A stretch of DNA of 64,000 nt from NCBI RefSeq assembly GCF_001315015.1, contig NZ_CP012914.1, positions 1,302,001 through 1,366,000 of the forward strand, in the 5' to 3' direction. The stretch's first letter is position 1. Each line of letters begins with the position of its first letter. Below, piece by piece: positions 47,109-56,536 of the stretch. The stretch is from Azospirillum brasilense. GTDB taxonomy: Bacteria; Pseudomonadota; Alphaproteobacteria; Azospirillales; Azospirillaceae. The notes under the pieces were generated by a model. It was given only the letters and a program-made list of their open reading frames with translations. It was not told the DNA's origin and did no database searches. The position numbers and the translations under genes are program-made.

Positions 47109-48635
47109 ATGGCTAGCTGGCCGCTCCTGTCGTTCACGACCTTCCTGCCGCTGGCCGGTGTGGCGCTGATCCTGCTCTTCTGCAGGGGCAACACGCCGGA
47201 TGTGGTTCGGAACGTCCGTTACGTCGCGCTTTGGACGACGGTCATCACCTTCGTCCTGTCGCTGTTCATCTGGTTCAACTTCGACCCGCGCAACCCGGGC
47301 TATCAGCTCGTGGAGAAGGCGGCGTGGATCCCCGAATTCGGGATCTCCTACCACATGGGTGTGGACGGCATTTCGATGCTGTTCGTCATCCTCTCCACCT
47401 TCCTGATGCCGCTCTGCATCCTCTCCTCCTGGGAGGCGGTGCAGACCCGGGTGAAGGAATACATGATCGCCTTCCTCGTGCTGGAAACCCTCATGGTGGG
47501 GATGTTCTGCGCGCTGGATTTCGTCCTCTTCTACATGTTCTTCGAGGGCGTGCTGATCCCGATGTTCCTGATCATCGGTGTCTGGGGCGGTGCGCGGCGC
47601 GTCTACGCGGCGTTCAAATTCTTCCTCTACACGCTGCTCGGCTCGGTCCTGATGCTGCTGGCCATCCTGGCCATGTACTTCGCGGCCGGCACGACGGACA
47701 TCCCGACGATCACGGCGACCCATTTCCCGCGCAACATGCAGCTCTGGCTGTGGCTGGCCTTCTTCGCGTCCTTCGCGGTGAAGGTGCCGATGTGGCCGGT
47801 GCACACCTGGCTCCCCGACGCCCACGTCGAGGCGCCGACCGCCGGGTCGGTCATCCTGGCCGGCGTCCTGCTGAAGATGGGCGGCTACGGCTTCCTGCGC
47901 TTCAACATCCCGATGCTGCCCGAGGCGACCGAGTATTTCGCCCCGATGGTCTACGCTCTGTCGATCGTCGCGGTGATCTACACCTCCCTCGTCGCCCTGG
48001 CGCAGGAGGATATGAAGAAGCTGATCGCCTACTCGTCCGTCGCCCACATGGGCTTCGTCACCATCGGCATGTTCGCGCTGAACCAGCAGGGCATCGAGGG
48101 CTCGATCTTCACGATGCTGTCGCACGGCATCGTCTCGGGCGCGCTCTTCCTCTGCGTCGGCGTCGTCTATGACCGGCTGCACACCCGCGAGATCGCCCGT
48201 TACGGCGGTCTGGTGAAGAACATGCCGAAATACGCGGTGGTCTTCCTGTTCATGACCATGGCTTCGGTCGGCCTGCCGGGCACCTCCGGCTTCGTCGGCG
48301 AGTTCCTGGTCCTGCTCGGCGCCTTCCGCGACAACACCTGGGTCGCCTTCCTGGCCGCCACCGGCCTGATCCTGGGCCCGGCCTACGCGCTGTGGCTGTT
48401 CCGCCGCGTCGTGTACGGCAAGCTGGTCAAGGCGGACGTCCGCGCGATGTTCGACCTGAACACCCGCGAGGTTGCCATCTTCCTGCCGCTGATCGTCGTG
48501 GTGCTGTGGATGGGCGTCTACCCGAACAGCTTCCTGAACGTCACTTCGGCGTCGGTCGGGCAGCTGATCCAGACCTACCAGACCAAGCTGGCCGCCGCTC
48601 AGGGCGGGGCCGACGTCTCCGTCGCCGCGCGCTAG
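47109..48635 (+). CDS. nuoM: NADH-quinone oxidoreductase subunit M
   Basis: NuoM is the second antiporter-like proton-pumping subunit. The 508-residue protein has 14 hydrophobic helices, the conserved glutamate in [13 protein letters not shown], the lysine-bearing [25 protein letters not shown] segment (seen as [18 protein letters not shown]), and [18 protein letters not shown]. The ATG at 47109 lies 24 bp after nuoL. nuoN follows 10 bp later. Confidence 0.98.
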   Translation: MASWPLLSFTTFLPLAGVALILLFCRGNTPDVVRNVRYVALWTTVITFVLSLFIWFNFDPRNPGYQLVEKAAWIPEFGISYHMGVDGISMLFVILSTFLMPLCILSSWEAVQTRVKEYMIAFLVLETLMVGMFCALDFVLFYMFFEGVLIPMFLIIGVWGGARRVYAAFKFFLYTLLGSVLMLLAILAMYFAAGTTDIPTITATHFPRNMQLWLWLAFFASFAVKVPMWPVHTWLPDAHVEAPTAGSVILAGVLLKMGGYGFLRFNIPMLPEATEYFAPMVYALSIVAVIYTSLVALAQEDMKKLIAYSSVAHMGFVTIGMFALNQQGIEGSIFTMLSHGIVSGALFLCVGVVYDRLHTREIARYGGLVKNMPKYAVVFLFMTMASVGLPGTSGFVGEFLVLLGAFRDNTWVAFLAATGLILGPAYALWLFRRVVYGKLVKADVRAMFDLNTREVAIFLPLIVVVLWMGVYPNSFLNVTSASVGQLIQTYQTKLAAAQGGADVSVAAR

Positions 48636-48645
48636 AGGTTCCGAC

Positions 48646-50094
48646 ATGACCGCTGTGTTTCCCGACATCTGGCCGGCCCTGCCGGAAATCTTCCTCGCCT
48701 GCGCCGGCATGGCCCTGCTGCTGATCGGCGTGTTCCGCGGCGACGGCTTCACGCGTCCCATCGGCTACATGACGATGGTGGCGCTGCTGCTGGCCGCCAT
48801 ATTGACCATGGGCTACGGCACCGGCCGGGTCGTCACCTTCAACGGCCTCTTCGTGATGGACGCCTTCGGCGTCTTCATGAAGGTGCTGATCCTCGTCGCC
48901 GCCTCGCTGTCGGTCCTCCTTGCGCTCGGCTTCAACGAGCGTGAGAAGATGGCCCGGTTCGAGTTCCCGGTGCTGATGCTCTTTGCCACGCTCGGCATGC
49001 TGATGATGGTGTCGGCCAACGACCTCATCTCGCTCTATGTCGGGCTGGAGACGCAGAGCTTGGCGCTCTACGTCATCGCCGCCTTCCGCCGCGACAGCGC
49101 CAAGTCGTCGGAAGCGGGCCTGAAGTACTTCGTGCTCGGCTCGCTCTCCTCGGGCATGCTGCTGTACGGCGCCTCGATGGTCTACGGCTTCGCCGGCACG
49201 ACCTCTTTCGACAAGATCGCCGCCCTGTTCGCCGGTGGCGCGCACCCGTCGGTGGGCGTCATCATCGGTCTGGTCTTCGTCGCCGCCGGACTGGCCTTCA
49301 AGATCTCCGCCGTTCCGTTCCACATGTGGACGCCGGACGTCTACGAGGGCGCCCCGACCCCGGTCACGGCCTTCTTCGCCGCCGCCCCGAAGGTCGCCGC
49401 CATCGCGCTGTTCACCCGCCTGCTGATCGAGCCGTTCGGTCATCTGGCCCACCAGTGGCAGCAGATCATCATCGTCAGCTCGATCCTCTCGATGTCGCTC
49501 GGCGCCTTCGCGGCGATCACCCAGAGCAACATCAAGCGGCTGATGGCCTACAGCTCCATCGGCCACGTCGGCTACGCCCTGGTCGGCCTCGCCTCCGGCA
49601 CCCAGGAAGGCGTGCGCGGCGTGCTGATCTACATGGCGGTCTACATCGTCATGAACATCGGCACCTTCGCGGTCATCCTGTGCATGAAGCAGCAGGGCCG
49701 CATGGTCGAGGAGATCAAGGACCTCGCCGGCCTGTCGCGCACCAACCCGCTGCTGGCGGGCGCGATGGCGGTGTTCATGTTCTCCATGGCGGGCATCCCG
49801 CCGATGGCCGGCTTCTTCAGCAAGCTCTACGTCTTCCTCGCCGCCATCGAGGCGCAGCTCTACACGCTGGCGGTCATCGGCGTGCTGACCAGCGTCGTGG
49901 GCGCCTTCTACTATCTGCGCATCATCAAGATCATGTATTTCGATGAGCCAGTGGAGGCGTTCGACAAGATCGGCGACGACGGGATGACCGGCATCCTGAT
50001 CGCCACCGGCCTGTTCACGCTGCTGTTCTTCGTGGTTCCGGCCCCGATCCTGAACTACGCGGCGGCGGCGGCGGCCTCGCTGTTCGCCGGATGA
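48646..50094 (+). CDS. nuoN: NADH-quinone oxidoreductase subunit N
   Basis: NuoN is the third antiporter-like subunit, next to NuoK. The 482-residue protein has the conserved [17 protein letters not shown] region, [20 protein letters not shown], and [19 protein letters not shown]. Length and motifs match the family. Its stop overlaps the birA start by four bases (ATGA), so the operon continues into the following genes. Confidence 0.97.
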   Translation: MTAVFPDIWPALPEIFLACAGMALLLIGVFRGDGFTRPIGYMTMVALLLAAILTMGYGTGRVVTFNGLFVMDAFGVFMKVLILVAASLSVLLALGFNEREKMARFEFPVLMLFATLGMLMMVSANDLISLYVGLETQSLALYVIAAFRRDSAKSSEAGLKYFVLGSLSSGMLLYGASMVYGFAGTTSFDKIAALFAGGAHPSVGVIIGLVFVAAGLAFKISAVPFHMWTPDVYEGAPTPVTAFFAAAPKVAAIALFTRLLIEPFGHLAHQWQQIIIVSSILSMSLGAFAAITQSNIKRLMAYSSIGHVGYALVGLASGTQEGVRGVLIYMAVYIVMNIGTFAVILCMKQQGRMVEEIKDLAGLSRTNPLLAGAMAVFMFSMAGIPPMAGFFSKLYVFLAAIEAQLYTLAVIGVLTSVVGAFYYLRIIKIMYFDEPVEAFDKIGDDGMTGILIATGLFTLLFFVVPAPILNYAAAAAASLFAG

Positions 50095-50885
50095 CGGCAG
50101 GCAACGAAGCGGAGGCGGCGCGCCTGCGCCTGCCTCCGGGCTTCCGGGTGATGGCCTTCGACTCCGTCGGCAGCACGAACGACGAAGCGAAGGCCTTCGC
50201 GCGTTCGGGCGCTGCCGAAGGCACCATCGTCTGGGCCAAGCGGCAGGAGTCGGGCCGCGGCCGCCGTGGGCGGGCCTGGACCTCGCCGGAAGGCAATCTC
50301 TACAGTTCGACCATTCTGCGTCCCTCGCGCCCGCCGGCCGAGGCGGCGCAGATTTCGTTCGTGGCGGCGCTCGCCATCGCCGACACCGCCGCCGCCGTCC
50401 TCCCCGATCCCGACGGCGTGCGCTGCAAGTGGCCGAACGACGTGCTGGTGCACGGACGCAAGCTGTCCGGCATCCTGCTCGAGTCGGAGGCCACGGCCGG
50501 GGGAGGGATCTCCTGGCTGGTGCTCGGCGTCGGCATCAACCTGCGGCATTTTCCCGAGGGCACCGACTACGCGGCCACCTCGCTGGCGGCGGAGGGCGCT
50601 CCGGCGCTCCAGCCCGCGGCGCTGTTGGAAATCTACGCGGAGCAATTGGCGCGCTGGTACGGCGTCTGGGCGGAGCACGGCTTCGGCCCCGTGCGCGACG
50701 CCTGGATTAAGCGGGCACGGGGTTTGGGAGAGCCCATTGTCGTCCGTCTGCCGGACCGCACGCTGACTGGTACCTTCGCCGATCTGGACAGCGACGGCGT
50801 TCTGTTGCTTGATCGGGATGACGGGGCGGGGCGCCAGCGCATCGCCGCCGGAGACGTGTTTTTCCCACCCGCGGTGGAGACCTGA
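50091..50885 (+). CDS. birA: biotin-[acetyl-CoA-carboxylase] ligase
   Basis: BirA attaches biotin to the carrier domain of biotin enzymes. The 264-residue protein has the catalytic motif GRGRRGRAW followed by EGNLYSS, the KWPNDVLV segment and GVGINL. There is no N-terminal helix-turn-helix, so it is a ligase without repressor function. It starts inside the nuoN stop and is followed by coaX after 3 bp, the order found in other alphaproteobacteria. Confidence 0.93.
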   Translation: MTAGNEAEAARLRLPPGFRVMAFDSVGSTNDEAKAFARSGAAEGTIVWAKRQESGRGRRGRAWTSPEGNLYSSTILRPSRPPAEAAQISFVAALAIADTAAAVLPDPDGVRCKWPNDVLVHGRKLSGILLESEATAGGGISWLVLGVGINLRHFPEGTDYAATSLAAEGAPALQPAALLEIYAEQLARWYGVWAEHGFGPVRDAWIKRARGLGEPIVVRLPDRTLTGTFADLDSDGVLLLDRDDGAGRQRIAAGDVFFPPAVET

Positions 50886-50888
50886 GAG

Positions 50889-51662
50889 ATGCTGCTCGCC
50901 ATCGACGCCGGAAACACCAACGTGGTGTTCGCGATCTATGAGGGCGACCAACAGCGCGGTTTGTGGCGCACGGCGACCGACAAGAAGCGCACCGCCGACG
51001 AATACATGGTGTGGGTGACCCACCTGATGTCGCTGAAGGGCCTGGGTCCGGCGGACATCGACAGCGCCATCATCGCCAGCGTGGTGCCCGGGGCTACCTT
51101 CAATCTGAAGCGGCTGTGCAAGGACCATTTCGGCTGCGAGCCGCTGGTGGTCGGCCAGCCGGAGGTTGATCTCGGCACCCGCGCGCTGGTCGACCGCCCC
51201 GACGAGGTCGGCGCCGACCGGCTGGTCAACACGGTGGCGGCGGCGGCCACCTACAAGACACCGCTGATCGTCATCGACTTCGGCACGGCGACGACCTTCG
51301 ACGTGGTCGACCGCGACGGCAATTACCGCGGCGGCGTCATCGCGCCCGGTCTGAACCTGTCGCTGGAGGCGCTGCAGATGGCGGCGAGCAAGCTGCCCCG
51401 CGTCGAGATCCAGCAGCCGGGCCACGTCATCGGCACCAACACCGTCGAGTGCATGCAGTCCGGGGTCTTCTGGGGTTACGTCGGCCTGATCGAAGGGCTG
51501 GTCAACCGCATCCGGGCGGAGTACGGCGAGCCGATGACGGTCGTCGCGACCGGAGGGCTGGGTGTGCTTTTCGCCAAGGCAACCCATGTAATCGAACACA
51601 CCGACGGCGAACTCACGCTGCGCGGCCTCCTCCTGATCCACAAGCGCAACACGGCCCAATGA
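50889..51662 (+). CDS. coaX: type III pantothenate kinase
   Basis: CoaX phosphorylates pantothenate, the first step of coenzyme A synthesis, and is the form not inhibited by CoA. The 257-residue protein has the ASKHA-fold phosphate loop LLAIDAGNTNVVFAI, the pantothenate-binding GADRLVN, DFGTATTFDVV and the C-terminal VVATGGLG. It begins 3 bp after birA. Its stop overlaps the start of the RNase J gene in ATGA. Confidence 0.95.
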   Translation: MLLAIDAGNTNVVFAIYEGDQQRGLWRTATDKKRTADEYMVWVTHLMSLKGLGPADIDSAIIASVVPGATFNLKRLCKDHFGCEPLVVGQPEVDLGTRALVDRPDEVGADRLVNTVAAAATYKTPLIVIDFGTATTFDVVDRDGNYRGGVIAPGLNLSLEALQMAASKLPRVEIQQPGHVIGTNTVECMQSGVFWGYVGLIEGLVNRIRAEYGEPMTVVATGGLGVLFAKATHVIEHTDGELTLRGLLLIHKRNTAQ

Positions 51663-53377
51663 CCCATCCCGACTCCGCTCCCTCCGTCCACCCGGTCGAG
51701 GGAGACGGCGACCTGTTCGCTCCCGAGGACGACGCGCTCTACTTCCTGCCGTTGGGCGGTTCGGGCGAGATCGGCATGAACCTCAACCTCTACGGCCATC
51801 GCGGCAAGTGGTTGATGGTGGATCTCGGCATCTCCTTCGCGGACGACACGATGCCGGGGCTGGACGTCATCATGCCCGACCCCGCCTTCATCGCGGAGCG
51901 CCGGCACGACCTTGTCGGCATTGTGGTGACGCACGCGCACGAGGATCACCTGGGGGCCATCCAGTATCTGTGGCCGCAGCTCCGCGTGCCGGTCTACTGC
52001 ACGCCCTTCACCGCCGCCGTGCTGCGCGCCAAGCTGCACGAGCGCGGGCTGGCCGGGGTGGTGCCGGTCCACGAGGTGGCGCTGGGCAGCACCATCGAGG
52101 TCGGCCCCTTCTCCGTAGAGTATGTGACGGTCACCCACTCCATCCCCGAGCCGAACGCCCTGGCGATCCGCACCGCCGCCGGCACGGTGCTGCACACCGG
52201 CGACTGGAAGCTCGACCCAGAGCCGCTGGTGGGAGAGGCGGCCGACGAGGAGCGGCTGCGAGCCATCGGCGACGAGGGCGTGCTGGCGCTGATCGGCGAC
52301 AGCACCAACGCCCTGGTGCCCGGCAGCTCCGGGTCGGAAGGCAGCGTGCGCAAGACGCTGACCGAGTTGATCGGGCAATTCCCCGACGTGCGCGTTGCGG
52401 TGAGCTGCTTCGCCACCAACGTCGCACGGCTGGAGAGCATCGCCCACGCCGCGGCGGCGCACGGGCGCCACGTCGCTCTGGTCGGGCGGTCGATGTGGCG
52501 GATCAACGAGGCCGCGCGCTCCAACGGCTACCTTGCCGATCTGCCGGCCTTCCTGACCGAGCATGACGCCAATTACGTGCCGCGCGACAAGCTGGTGCTG
52601 GTCTGCACCGGCAGCCAGGGGGAGCCGCGCTCCGCGCTCGCCCGCATCGCGTCGGACGACCATCCCCAGGTGTCGCTGCAGCGCGGCGACGTGGTGGTCT
52701 TTTCCTCCCGCGAAATTCCGGGCAACGAGCGCGCCATCGGCCGCATGCAGAACCTGCTGGTCAGTCAGGGCATCCGCATCGTCACCGCCGACGAGGCACC
52801 GGTCCATGTGTCCGGCCACCCGGCTCAGGACGAACTGGTCCGCATGTACCAGTGGGTACGCCCGCGCATCGCCATGCCGGTCCACGGCGAGCAGCGCCAC
52901 CAGCTGGAGCACGCCAAGCTGGCCCGCGCCTGCCAAGTGCCGGAGACCTTGGTCCCCGGCAACGGCGACCTAATCCGGCTGGCACCCGACGCGCCGCCGC
53001 GGGTGGTGGCGCAGGTCCGCTCCGGCCGCATGGCGCTGGACGGCAAGCGGCTGATTCCGCTCGACACCGGGCTGATGCGGGCGCGCCACCGCATGGTCCA
53101 CAACGGCGCCGCCGTGGTCACGCTGGTGATGAACGGGAAGGGCGAACTGGTGACCGCGCCGCAGATCGCGGTGATGGGGCTGCTCGACGACTCGGCGGAC
53201 CGAGACATGCTGCTCGACGTGGTGGACGCGGTGCGCGAGGCCGTTGCCGAGATGCCGAAGTCTGCCCGTTCCGACGACGAGCAGGTGCGAACCGCCGCCC
53301 GAATCGCCGTCCGCCGCTGCTTCAACGCGACGCACGGCAAGAAGCCGATGACGGACGTGCATCTGGTCCGTGTATAA
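51659..53377 (+). CDS. rnj: ribonuclease J
   Basis: RNase J is a beta-CASP metallo-beta-lactamase that degrades and processes RNA from the 5' end and, in part, cuts inside. The 572-residue protein has PLGGSGEIGMNLNLY near residue 30, the zinc motif HAHEDH at residues 92-97, GDWKLDP, the beta-CASP segment with SSREIPGNE and HVSGHPAQDEL, and a C-terminal domain with MPVHGEQRHQ. The ATG at 51659 overlaps the coaX stop; a longer frame upstream lies in coaX. The methylmalonyl-CoA epimerase gene follows after 33 bp. Confidence 0.95.
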   Translation: MTHPDSAPSVHPVEGDGDLFAPEDDALYFLPLGGSGEIGMNLNLYGHRGKWLMVDLGISFADDTMPGLDVIMPDPAFIAERRHDLVGIVVTHAHEDHLGAIQYLWPQLRVPVYCTPFTAAVLRAKLHERGLAGVVPVHEVALGSTIEVGPFSVEYVTVTHSIPEPNALAIRTAAGTVLHTGDWKLDPEPLVGEAADEERLRAIGDEGVLALIGDSTNALVPGSSGSEGSVRKTLTELIGQFPDVRVAVSCFATNVARLESIAHAAAAHGRHVALVGRSMWRINEAARSNGYLADLPAFLTEHDANYVPRDKLVLVCTGSQGEPRSALARIASDDHPQVSLQRGDVVVFSSREIPGNERAIGRMQNLLVSQGIRIVTADEAPVHVSGHPAQDELVRMYQWVRPRIAMPVHGEQRHQLEHAKLARACQVPETLVPGNGDLIRLAPDAPPRVVAQVRSGRMALDGKRLIPLDTGLMRARHRMVHNGAAVVTLVMNGKGELVTAPQIAVMGLLDDSADRDMLLDVVDAVREAVAEMPKSARSDDEQVRTAARIAVRRCFNATHGKKPMTDVHLVRV

Positions 53378-53410
53378 GCGTTTCCGACTTTACGCCTTTC
53401 GGGAGGACCC

Positions 53411-53815
53411 ATGATCGGGAAGCTGAATCACGTCGCCATCGTCGTGCCGGATCTGACGGCGGCGACCGCGCTCTACCGCGACACGTTGGGCGCTGCGGTG
53501 TCCCAACCGGTGGACCTGCCGCCGCACGGCGTCACCGTCGTCTTCGTCGAGTTGCCCAACACGAAGATCGAACTGCTGCATCCCTTCGGCGAGACATCGC
53601 CGATCGCCGGCTTCCTGGAGAAGAATCCGTCCGGAGGCATCCACCACATCTGCTACGAGGTGGACGACATCCTGGCCGCCCGCGACCGGCTGAAGGCGCA
53701 GGGCGCCCGCGTTCTGGGCGACGGCGAGCCGAAGATCGGCGCCCACGACAAGCCGGTCCTGTTCCTGCACCCCAAGGACTTCTGCGGGACCCTGGTCGAG
53801 TTGGAGCAGGCCTGA
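53411..53815 (+). CDS. mce: methylmalonyl-CoA epimerase
   Basis: The epimerase interconverts (2R)- and (2S)-methylmalonyl-CoA in propionyl-CoA metabolism. The 134-residue protein is a VOC-fold enzyme: start KLNHVAIVVPDLTAATALYRDTLGA with the first metal ligand His, middle IELLHPFGETSPIAGFLEKNPSGGIHHICYEV with more ligands, and end KDFCGTLVELEQ with the glutamate. No mutase is next to it; the place after rnj is conserved in alphaproteobacteria. A DUF1467 gene follows after 17 bp. Confidence 0.93.
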   Translation: MIGKLNHVAIVVPDLTAATALYRDTLGAAVSQPVDLPPHGVTVVFVELPNTKIELLHPFGETSPIAGFLEKNPSGGIHHICYEVDDILAARDRLKAQGARVLGDGEPKIGAHDKPVLFLHPKDFCGTLVELEQA

Positions 53816-53832
53816 GGCGAAGGGAGGCTGCA

Positions 53833-54081
53833 ATGGGCTGGGTGACGGGCATCAGCGTCTATGTGGTCGTCTGGTGGGTGGTGCTGTTCGCTGTGCTGCC
53901 CTGGGGCGTGCGCACCCCGGCCCAGCCCGAGCCGGGCATGGCGAGCAGCGCGCCGGAACGCCCGCGCATCCTCCTGAAATTCGCCGCCACGACGCTGGTC
54001 GCGGCGGTGGTGTGGCTGGTCATCTTCGGCATCGTGCAGTCGGACCTGATTTCCTTCCGCGAGATGGCCAAGCCGCACTGA
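53833..54081 (+). CDS. DUF1467 small membrane protein
   Basis: The 82-residue protein has two hydrophobic helices (ISVYVVVWWVVLFAVLPWG and LVAAVVWLVIFGIV) around a polar loop with GVRTPAQPEPGM. This is the DUF1467 pattern, found in alphaproteobacteria usually next to the mce/rnj genes, and its role is unknown. The ATG at 53833 follows GGGAGG. It is 17 bp from mce, so it belongs to the same run, and tag follows after 25 bp. Confidence 0.85.
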   Translation: MGWVTGISVYVVVWWVVLFAVLPWGVRTPAQPEPGMASSAPERPRILLKFAATTLVAAVVWLVIFGIVQSDLISFREMAKPH

Positions 54082-54106
54082 TCCCCCTCCCGGAAGGAGC
54101 CTCCGC

Positions 54107-54706
54107 GTGAGCCTGACCTACTGCGACGCGGCGCCGGGCCACGCGCATCACGGCCCCTACCACGACACCGAGTACGGGTTCCCCAGTGCCGACGACCGGG
54201 CGCTGTTCGAGCGGCTGGTGCTGGAGATCAACCAGGCCGGCCTGTCCTGGCTGACCATTCTGAAGAAGCGCGAGGCCTTCCGCGCCGCGTTCGACGGCTT
54301 CGACATCGACCGCGTCGCCGCCTATGGCGAGACGGAGCGGGAGCGGCTGCTCGCCGATCCGGGGATCATCCGCAACCGTCTGAAGGTCGACGCCGTCATC
54401 GAGAACGCCCGGCGGATCGTGGTCCTGCGCGAAACGCACGGATCGTTCGACGGCTGGCTGCGCGCCCATCACCCCCTGGGCAAGGCCGACTGGGTGCGGC
54501 TGTTCAAGCGGACCTTCCGCTTCACCGGCGGCGAGATCACCGGCGAGTTCCTGATGAGCCTCGGCTATCTGCCGGGCGCGCATCAGGCCGACTGCCCGGT
54601 CTGGTCCCGCATCGCCACGCTCGATCCGCCCTGGATGACCGCCGTTCGCCAGGGGTTCATAGGATACGACGCCTACAAAACGGGCATAACGCAGCCTATG
54701 ACGTAA
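54107..54706 (+). CDS. tag: DNA-3-methyladenine glycosylase I
   Basis: Tag excises 3-methyladenine from DNA. The 199-residue protein has the family features: an N-terminal YHDTEYGFPSADDRALFE block, LEINQAGLSWLTILKKREAFR in the helix-hairpin core, and NRLKVDAVIENA. In this family a zinc site formed by Cys and His at both ends is usual; Cys and His residues near residue 5 and after ADCP match in type. The GTG at 54107 has a strong GGAAGGAG site. A rho-independent terminator lies 167 bp later. Confidence 0.92.
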   Translation: MSLTYCDAAPGHAHHGPYHDTEYGFPSADDRALFERLVLEINQAGLSWLTILKKREAFRAAFDGFDIDRVAAYGETERERLLADPGIIRNRLKVDAVIENARRIVVLRETHGSFDGWLRAHHPLGKADWVRLFKRTFRFTGGEITGEFLMSLGYLPGAHQADCPVWSRIATLDPPWMTAVRQGFIGYDAYKTGITQPMT

Positions 54707-55120
54707 TCAACCGCCTATGTCTTGGGCGAAACTTGCGAATTATTCGCCGACGACTTGGTGTAGTCCAAATTCCGTCTTGTCATCGGGTGGGGTCGGGTTC
54801 AATGTACTTTGTGTGACGAGAGGGGTTCTTCCCTCTTTTCCGACGCCTGGTGGCGATTCCTCCCTAAACCTCGGGCCGCGCCGCGATCGCCGCGCGGTCC
54901 TTTTTTCGTCCCGGCCCGGTCACGGCGTCCGTGTTGGCGTTCGTCCGTAGACAGGCGGACCGTTGTGCTTCGGTACAGAATGAATTAACCCTTTATCGGC
55001 TATAGCTGATCCACTGTGCAGGAAGCGGGCAAGCTTCCGTTCCGGCTTTGGAATCAAGTGCGGCGGCGTTCGCAGCCGGAATTTGCGGCCGTCAGCGGGG
55101 AGAACGATGCCGAGGCGCCG
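54707..55120 (+). other. intergenic region with candidate small RNA
   Basis: No protein gene is convincing over these 414 bp. From about 54720 to the terminator at 54906 the sequence can form several hairpins (GCGAATTATTCGC at about 54734, AGAGGGGTTCTTCCCTCT at about 54821) and ends at a strong terminator, so a small RNA or a long 3' UTR of tag is possible. The stretch 55001-55006, TATAGC, may be a -10 box for the next gene. An in-frame GTG at 55016 could be the start of that gene instead. Confidence 0.4.
54873..54906 (+). terminator. rho-independent terminator at 54.9 kb
   Basis: GGGCCGCGC at 54873-54881 pairs with GCGCGGTCC at 54892-54900 (one G-U), followed by six T. The intrinsic terminator ends the transcript 166-200 bp after the tag stop. 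Confidence 0.92.
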
Positions 55121-56005
55121 ATGACCGCGGGTGATAACGAGAAATTCGAGCAGTTCGCGGCCATTCTGACCACCGAACTGCTCGACCGCACCCGCAAAAG
55201 TCTTGAACTGCTGACCCCCGAAGAGCAGCCGGCGGCCAAGCTCCCCTTTGCCTTGACCCCATCCTTTCAGGAAATCTACGCCGAGCTGGTGCGCGTCGGG
55301 ATCTTTCCGGTGCTGCTCAGCCGCCGTCCGGTGCGGGCCATCGTCGGCGACGTGGACTGGCCGAGGGACGGGCGCGACTATCTGTTGACAGTGCTCGACG
55401 ACCGCTCCAACGCCGTCTTCACCGCCTGGGACTACGCCTGGGACGCGCTGTGGGATGAGCGGAAAGTGGGGTCGGACAGCGGCGGGTCGGCGCCGGCCAA
55501 GAAGAAGGGCTTCTTCGCCTCGCTGTTCGGGCGCAAGGCGGACAAACCGGAAAGGAAAAGCAGCGAGCAGGGGGCGGAGGGCGATGTCATGGCCGGTCTT
55601 TACACCATGCTGAATGAGCAGGCGGAGCGCCGTGGCTACCTGCCGCTGTTCCACGACGACATCAAGGTGTTGAAAGGGCTGATCCGCGTCAAACCGGCGC
55701 GCATCTTCCAGGCCTGGAAGGAAATCAACCAGTACCACCACCAGGAATTCTACCTGTCGGGCCAGGATCAGGCCAAGCCGGGGGTGACCTCCGACTGCTT
55801 GCAGAAGTGGCATTACAACCTGCCGGACCGGATCGGCGAATTCCTGGTGCTGAAGGCGGCCGTCGACATGGAATTCGTGAACAAGCCCTTCCTCGGCAAG
55901 TACATCCGGCAGTCGGCCCGCACCCAGGAGGAGGCCGAGAAGGGCATGCCCTATCTCGCCACCTACTGGAAATCCATGAAGCAATCCGCCGCCGCCCAAG
56001 GCTGA
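55121..56005 (+). CDS. protein of unknown function
   Basis: I do not recognise this 294-residue product. It is soluble, with no signal peptide or membrane segment. A low-complexity, lysine-rich stretch (around residues 125-150, APAKKKGFF and SLFGRKADKP) splits the chain into two parts; the C-terminal part is rich in aromatic residues (AWKEINQYHHQEFY) and its end reads YLATYWKSMKQS. The ATG at 55121 is favoured since a TATAGC promoter-like box lies 15 bp before an alternative in-frame GTG at 55016, which would add 35 residues of weaker coding character. It is 8 bp from the next gene, with which it may be co-transcribed. Confidence 0.75.
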   Translation: MTAGDNEKFEQFAAILTTELLDRTRKSLELLTPEEQPAAKLPFALTPSFQEIYAELVRVGIFPVLLSRRPVRAIVGDVDWPRDGRDYLLTVLDDRSNAVFTAWDYAWDALWDERKVGSDSGGSAPAKKKGFFASLFGRKADKPERKSSEQGAEGDVMAGLYTMLNEQAERRGYLPLFHDDIKVLKGLIRVKPARIFQAWKEINQYHHQEFYLSGQDQAKPGVTSDCLQKWHYNLPDRIGEFLVLKAAVDMEFVNKPFLGKYIRQSARTQEEAEKGMPYLATYWKSMKQSAAAQG

Positions 56006-56013
56006 GGTCGTCG

Positions 56014-56412
56014 ATGATCCACCGCTCCGCTCCCCTTCTCGTCTCGTTTCTGGCGCTTTCCACTGGGGCAGCGGCGCAGCCGATCGACCTGTCCGCCTGC
56101 CAGTTCCTGACGGCGCATCGCCCGGCAGCCGGGGTGGACTACACGCCGGGCGTGGACGTGACGGGCAAGGCGGTGGCCCCCGCCGACCTGCCGGGCTCGG
56201 CCGGGACCGCGCCGCCGCTGGAGCGCTTCGACATCCCGGTGACCGTGGATTTCGCCCGCCGCATGGGCTTTCCGGTGCCGCGGGGCGCGGCGCCGCCGGG
56301 TGTCGAGGTCGGCTATCTGACCTGGTACGCCAACCGGCTCTACTTCAACGGCCAGCCCATCGGCGCGCCGAGCGAGGCCGAGGTTTACGCCTATTGCCGC
56401 ACCGCCCGATAG
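56014..56412 (+). CDS. secreted protein of unknown function
   Basis: The 132-residue product has a signal peptide (HRSAPLLVSFLALSTGAAAQ, with a likely cut after AAA) and a mature part with two cysteines, in LSACQFLTA and VYAYCRTAR, that could form a disulfide. I do not recognise a family. The mature chain is rich in proline and glycine and looks like a small periplasmic protein. The ATG at 56014 lies 8 bp after the preceding stop and the two may be translated together. proS follows after 124 bp. Confidence 0.7.
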   Translation: MIHRSAPLLVSFLALSTGAAAQPIDLSACQFLTAHRPAAGVDYTPGVDVTGKAVAPADLPGSAGTAPPLERFDIPVTVDFARRMGFPVPRGAAPPGVEVGYLTWYANRLYFNGQPIGAPSEAEVYAYCRTAR

Positions 56413-56536
56413 GCCGTTCCGTCCCTCGCCGCACGCCGTGACGATGGACAAGCGCGCGGTGGCTTCCTAAAGTCGCTCTCCCTGTTGCGGACCGGCGCAC
56501 CGCCGGACGAATCCCCTCGAAACCGAGAGCAGAGCC

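Noticed and set aside
44574..48761. Very long reverse-strand open frame (about 1395 codons) opposite nuoK-nuoN
   Set aside because: It lies exactly opposite well-identified nuo genes, has low-complexity Arg/Asp/His-rich text and no recognisable motif. Such frames are common in GC-rich DNA because stop codons are rare.
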